NCBI RefSeq assembly: GCF_040115645.1
Contig: NW_027096011.1
Coordinates: 682,001-746,000 of the forward strand
Reading direction: 5' to 3'
Length of the DNA: 64,000 nt
Origin: Euwallacea fornicatus
Taxonomy: Eukaryota > Arthropoda > Insecta > Coleoptera > Curculionidae
Part shown: positions 60,356 to 64,000 of the stretch, piece by piece
Position numbering within the stretch: the stretch's first letter is position 1
Layout: every line of letters starts with the position of its first letter
Notes under the pieces: model-generated
Databases searched by the model: none
Seen by the model: only the letters and a program-made list of their open reading frames with translations
Told to the model about the DNA's origin: nothing
Made by a program: the position numbers and the translations under genes

Positions 60356-61763
60356 TTGTGTCATCTTAAAGGTCTCGTCGAGTTGATTAATTTGTCATTT
60401 TGTTAAACAAATTTGGTCCTCATTTGCCGAAGTTATCTAGTTTCAAAGTTTGAAAAGTCACAAAAGTTGGGAGTTTGTGCCCATAATGTACCGTTTTTCT
60501 TGGAAATTGAACAAGATGCAATGATGATGTGTTGTGTCATCTTAAAGGTCTCGTCGAGTTGATTAATTTGTCACTTTGTTAAAGAAATTTGGTCCTCATT
60601 TGCCGAAGTTATCTTATTTCAAAGTTTTAAAGGTCAAAAAAGATGTGAATTTGTGCCCATAATGTACCGTTTTTCTTGGAAATTGAACAAGATGCAATCA
60701 TGATGTGTTGTGTCATCTTAAATGTCTCATCGAGTTGATTAATTTGTCACTTTGTTAAAGAAATTTGGTCCTCATTTGCCGAAGTTATCTAGTTTCAAAG
60801 TTTGAAAAGTCACAAAAGTTGTGAGTTTGTGAACATAATGTACTGTTTTTCTTGGAAATTCAACAAGATCCAATCATGATGTGTTGTGTCATCTTAAAGG
60901 TCTCGTCGAGTTGATTAATTTGTCACTTTGTTAAAGAAATTTGGTCCTCATTTGCCGAAGTTATCTAGTTTCAAAGTTTTAAAGGTCAAAAAAGATGTGA
61001 ATTTGTGCCCATAATGTACCGTTTTTCTTGGAAATTGAACAAGATGCAATCATGATGTGTTGTGTCATCTTAAATGTCTCATCGAGTTGATTAATTTGTC
61101 ACTTTGTTAAAGAAATTTGGTCCTCATTTGCCGAAGTTATCTAGTTTCAAAGTTTTAAAAGTCACAAAAGTTGTGAGTTTGTGCCCATAATGTACTGTTT
61201 TTCTTGGAAATTGAACAAGATGCAATCATGATGTGTTTTGTCATCTTATAGGTCTCGTCGAGTTGATTAATTTGTCACTTTGTTAAAGAAATTTGGTCCT
61301 CATTTGCCGAAGTTATCTAGTTTCAAAGTTTGAAAAGTCACAAAAGTTGTGAGTTTGTGAACATAATGTACTGTTTTTCTTGGAAGTTCAACAAGATCCA
61401 ATCATGATGTGTTGTGTCATCTTAAAGGTCTCGTCGAGTTGATTAATTTGTCACTTTGTTAAACAAATTTGGTCCTCATTTGCCGAAGTTATCAACTTTC
61501 AAAGTTTGAAAAGTCACAAAAGTTGGGAGTTTGTGAACATAATGTACTGTTTTTCTTGGAAATTCAACAAGATCCAATCATGATGTGTTGTGTCATCTTA
61601 AAGGTCTCGTCGAGTTGATTAATTTGTCACTTTGTTAAACAAATTTGGTCCTCATTTGCCGAAGTTATCTAGTTTCAAAGTTTGAAAAGTCACACAAGTT
61701 GTGAGTTTGTGAACATAATGTACTGTTTTTCTTGGAAATTCAACAAGATCCAATCATGATGTG

Positions 61764-61937
61764 TTGTGTCATCTTAGAGGTCTCATCGAGTTGATTAATT
61801 TGTCACTGTCAAAGAAATTTGGTCCTCATTTGCCGAAGTTATAGAGCTTCAAACTTTAAAAAGTCAAGAAAGTTGTGAGTTTGTGAACATAATGTTCTGT
61901 TTTTCTTGGAAATTCAACAAGATCCAATCATGATGTG
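61764..61937 (+). repeat. 174-bp monomer (downstream copy)
   Basis: This is the partner of 54908-55081, with the same cactgtcaaag deletion and ttatagag class. It is the last of the nine shortened monomers. Confidence 0.9.
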
Positions 61938-62113
61938 TTGTGTCATCTTAAAGGTCTCGTCGAGTTGATTAATTTGTCACTTTGTTAAACAAATTTGGTC
62001 CTCATTTGCCGAAGTTATCTAGTTTCAAAGTTTGAAAAGTCACAAAAGTTGGGAGTTTGTGCCCATAATGTACCGTTTTTCTTGGAAATTGAACAAGATG
62101 CAATGATGATGTG

Positions 62114-62289
62114 TTGTGTCATCTTAAAGGTCTCGTCGAGTTGATTAATTTGTCACTTTGTTAAAGAAATTTGGTCCTCATTTGCCGAAGTTATCTAGTT
62201 TCAAAGTTTTAAAAGTCACAAAAGTTGGGAGTTTGTGCCCATAATGTACTGTTTTTCTTGGAAATTCAACAAGATGCAATCATAATGTG
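62114..62289 (+). repeat. Typical 176-bp monomer used as the reference unit
   Basis: This copy is close to the family consensus and is used here to number positions. Position 1 is the first t of ttgtgtcatc. Landmarks: positions 19-27 ctcgtcgag; 28-38 ttgattaattt; 41-53 cactttgttaaag; 54-78 an almost invariant stretch containing ggtcctcatttgccgaag; 79-100 the most variable stretch (tctag / tagag / aatcg classes); 101-116 either agtcacaaaagttggg or ggtcaaaaaagatgtg; 121-135 gtgcccataatgt; 136-137 cc or ct before gttttt; 138-152 an almost invariant ttttcttggaaatt; 153-176 an A/T/G-rich end with gatg repeats. The start of the unit is arbitrary because the array is continuous. The monomer has stops in all frames and, because 176 is not a multiple of three, the reading frame shifts with each copy. 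Confidence 0.9.
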
Positions 62290-63345
62290 TTGTGTCATCT
62301 TAAATGTCTCATCGAGTTGATTAATTTGTCACTTTGCTAAAGAAATTTGGTCCTCATTTGCCGAAGTTATAGAGCTTCAAACTTTAAAAAGTCAAGAAAG
62401 TTGTGAGTTTGTGAACATAATGTTCTGTTTTTCTTGGAAATTCAACAAGATCCAATCATGATGTGTTGTGTCATCTTAAAGGTCTCGTCGAGTTGATTAA
62501 TTTGTCACTTTGTTAAAGAAATTTGGTCCTCATTTGCCGAAGTTATCTAGTTTCAAAGTTTTAAAGGTCAAAAAAGATGTGAATTTGTGCCCATAATGTA
62601 CCGTTTTTCTTGGAAATTGAACAAGATGCAATCATGATGTGTTGTGTCATCTTAAATGTCTCATCGAGTTGATTAATTTGTCACTTTGTTAAAGAAATTT
62701 GGTCCTCATTTGCCGAAGTTATCTAGTTTCAAAGTTTTAAAGGTCAAAAAAGATGTGAATTTGTGCCCATAATGTACCGTTTTTCTTGGAAATTGAACAA
62801 GATGCAATCATGATGTGTTGTGTCATCTTAAATGTCTCATCGAGTTGATTAATTTGTCACTTTGTTAAAGAAATTTGGTCCTCATTTGCCGAAGTTATCT
62901 AGTTTCAAAGTTTTAAAAGTCACAAAAGTTGTGAGTTTGTGCCCATAATGTACTGTTTTTCTTGGAAATTGAACAAGATGCAATCATGATGTGTTTTGTC
63001 ATCTTATAGGTCTCGTCGAGTTGATTAATTTGTCACTTTGTTAAAGAAATTTGGTCCTCATTTGCCGAAGTTATCTAGTTTCAAAGTTTTAAAAGTCACA
63101 AAAGTTGGGAGTTTGTGCCCATAATGTACTGTTTTTCTTGGAAATTCAACAAGATGCAATCATAATGTGTTGTGTCATCTTAAATGTCTCATCGAGTTGA
63201 TTAATTTGTCACTTTGCTAAAGAAATTTGGTCCTCATTTGCCAAAGTTATAGAGCTTCAAACATTAAAAAGTCAAGAAAGTTGTGAGTTTGTGAACATAA
63301 TGTTCTGTTTTTCTTGGAAATTCAACAAGATGCAATCATAATGTG

Positions 63346-63520
63346 TTGTGTCATCTTAAATGTCTCATCGATTTGATTAATTTGTCACTTTGCTAAAGAA
63401 ATTGGTCCTCATTTGCCGAAGTTAAAGAGCTTCAAACTTTAAAAAGTCAAGAAAGTTGTGAGTTTGTGAACATAATGTTCTGTTTTTCTTGGAAATTCAA
63501 CAAGATCCAATCATGATGTG
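63346..63520 (+). repeat. 175-bp monomer, one t deleted
   Basis: It reads gaaattggtcc in place of gaaatttggtcc (around 63398-63408). The same monomer has two more private changes, gatttgatt for gagttgatt and gttaaagag for gttatagag. Its neighbour at 63170 has private ccaaagtt and caaacatta. This pair is more diverged than those around it. Confidence 0.9.
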
Positions 63521-63872
63521 TTGTGTCATCTTAAAGGTCTCGTCGAGTTGATTAATTTGTCACTTTGTTAAAGAAATTTGGTCCTCATTTGCCGAAGTTA
63601 TCTAGTTTCAAAGTTTTAAAGGTCAAAAAAGATGTGAATTTGTGCCCATAATGTACCGTTTTTCTTGGAAATTGAACAAGATGCAATGATGATGTGTTGT
63701 GTCATCTTAAAGGTCTCGTCGAGTTAATTAATGTGTCACTTTGTTTAAGAAATTTGGTCCTCATTTGCCGAAGTAATCGAACTTCAAAATTTTAAAAGTC
63801 ACAAAAGTTGGGAGTTTGTGCCCATAATGTACTGTTTTTCTTGGAAATTCAACAAGATCCAATCATGATGTG

Positions 63873-64000
63873 TTGTGTCATCTTAAAGGTCTCGTCGAGT
63901 TGATTAATTTGTCACTTTGTTAAACAAATTTGGTCCTCATTTGCCGAAGTTATCTAGTTTCAAAGTTTGAAAAGTCACAAAAGTTGTGAGTTTGTGAACA
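63873..64000 (+). repeat. Partial monomer at the right edge
   Basis: The first 128 bases of a ttaaac/gtttgaaaag/gtgaaca monomer, cut by the window end. It follows a ttaattaa/gtaatcg monomer (63697), the same order as 52098-52274 and 58954-59130, so a third copy of the right-hand block may begin here and the array continues beyond the window. Confidence 0.9.

Larger units (their letters stand above)
57980..62465 (+). repeat. ~4.4-kb right-hand block, copy 2
   Basis: It matches 51125-55609 at a displacement of 6856 bp up to 60355 and again from 61588, and at 6680 bp between 60532 and 61411. The change arises because copy 2 lacks one gtttgaaaag/gtgaac monomer near 60356 and has one extra atcaactttc monomer at 61412-61587. 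Private changes include ggtcttcatttg and tagttttaaag in the 58778 monomer and cattttg at about 60396. The 51394 and 58250 monomers and their neighbours look identical. Confidence 0.88.
1..64000 (+). repeat. Satellite DNA array, 176-bp monomer, 363 complete copies
   Basis: The whole window is one head-to-tail tandem array. The landmark ttgtgtcatc recurs at 1, 177, 353, 529 and so on to 63873. Every spacing I checked is 176 bp apart from fifteen monomers with small indels listed separately, and the indel total (-16) accounts exactly for the final phase. All monomers face the same way and no foreign sequence interrupts them. The consensus is about 35% G+C. Known family behaviour: megabase arrays of 150-180-bp satellites usually mark plant and animal centromeres or other heterochromatin, where the unit length roughly matches one nucleosome plus linker. 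That this array is centromeric is inference; no CENH3 or cytological evidence is available from sequence. I do not recognise the monomer as a named family. Confidence 0.98.

Noticed and set aside
1..64000. Identification as Brassica 176-bp, Arabidopsis 178-bp or primate alpha satellite
   Set aside because: The length is similar to the Brassica and Arabidopsis repeats, but I recognise none of their characteristic motifs (for example the aagctt-containing segments) and alpha satellite has a 171-bp period. A database search of the consensus would settle this; I cannot run one.
1..64000. Inverted monomers or a hidden transposon insertion
   Set aside because: I followed the ttgtgtcatc landmark through the window and the cumulative phase is fully explained by fifteen small indels, so no insertion larger than 2 bp that is not a whole number of monomers can be present.

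Overview
The window is one uninterrupted block of tandem satellite DNA. From base 1 to base 64000 it is built from a single AT-rich monomer family with a 176-bp period. I followed the repeat phase through the window using the landmark ttgtgtcatc as monomer position 1. It gives 363 complete monomers, all head-to-tail on the same strand, plus a 128-bp partial monomer at the right edge. Of these, 348 have the 176-bp spacing, four are 177 bp, two are 175 bp and nine are 174 bp; these lengths add up exactly to base 63872. There is no gene, RNA gene, transposon, CRISPR array, telomeric repeat or unique sequence anywhere in the window. The only reading frames are about 69 codons long and are chance read-throughs of the repeat.

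A nucleosome-length monomer (about 176 bp), roughly 35% G+C in the consensus, an array longer than 64 kb and local higher-order structure all suggest the centromeric or pericentromeric satellite of a eukaryote, most likely a flowering plant. The length matches some plant centromere repeats (about 155-180 bp). I do not recognise this monomer as the Arabidopsis 178-bp, Brassica 176-bp, rice, maize or primate alpha-satellite family, so I do not name a species.

The informative content is the pattern of shared variants. Monomers differ at a limited set of diagnostic sites: positions 17-24, 33-38, 46-52, 79-116, 123-125, 136-137, 152-153 and 162-171. Two stretches, about 54-78 and 138-152, are almost invariant. 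Following rare variants shows nested, in-register duplications. At the left (1-10294) there is mixed sequence with a 6-monomer duplication. At 10295-14434 and 15048-18659 there is a ~4-kb duplication that differs by three monomers. At 17075-20596 there are two tandem 10-monomer (1761-bp) units. At 20949-26051 there are overlapping 7- and 10-monomer displacements. At 33268-37491 there are two tandem 12-monomer (2112-bp) units. At 40484-47347 there is a 27-monomer displacement containing an inner 8-monomer (1408-bp) tandem pair and a run of five identical monomers. At the right (about 51.1-62.5 kb) a ~4.4-kb block is repeated 6856 bp downstream and carries almost all copies of a 174-bp deletion subfamily.

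Nothing here acts as a gene system. The array is best read as a record of repeated in-phase unequal exchange or conversion with local homogenisation, plausibly underlying centromeric chromatin. Duplication boundaries are given to about one monomer because neighbouring monomers are nearly identical. All comparisons were made by eye, so small differences may have been missed.
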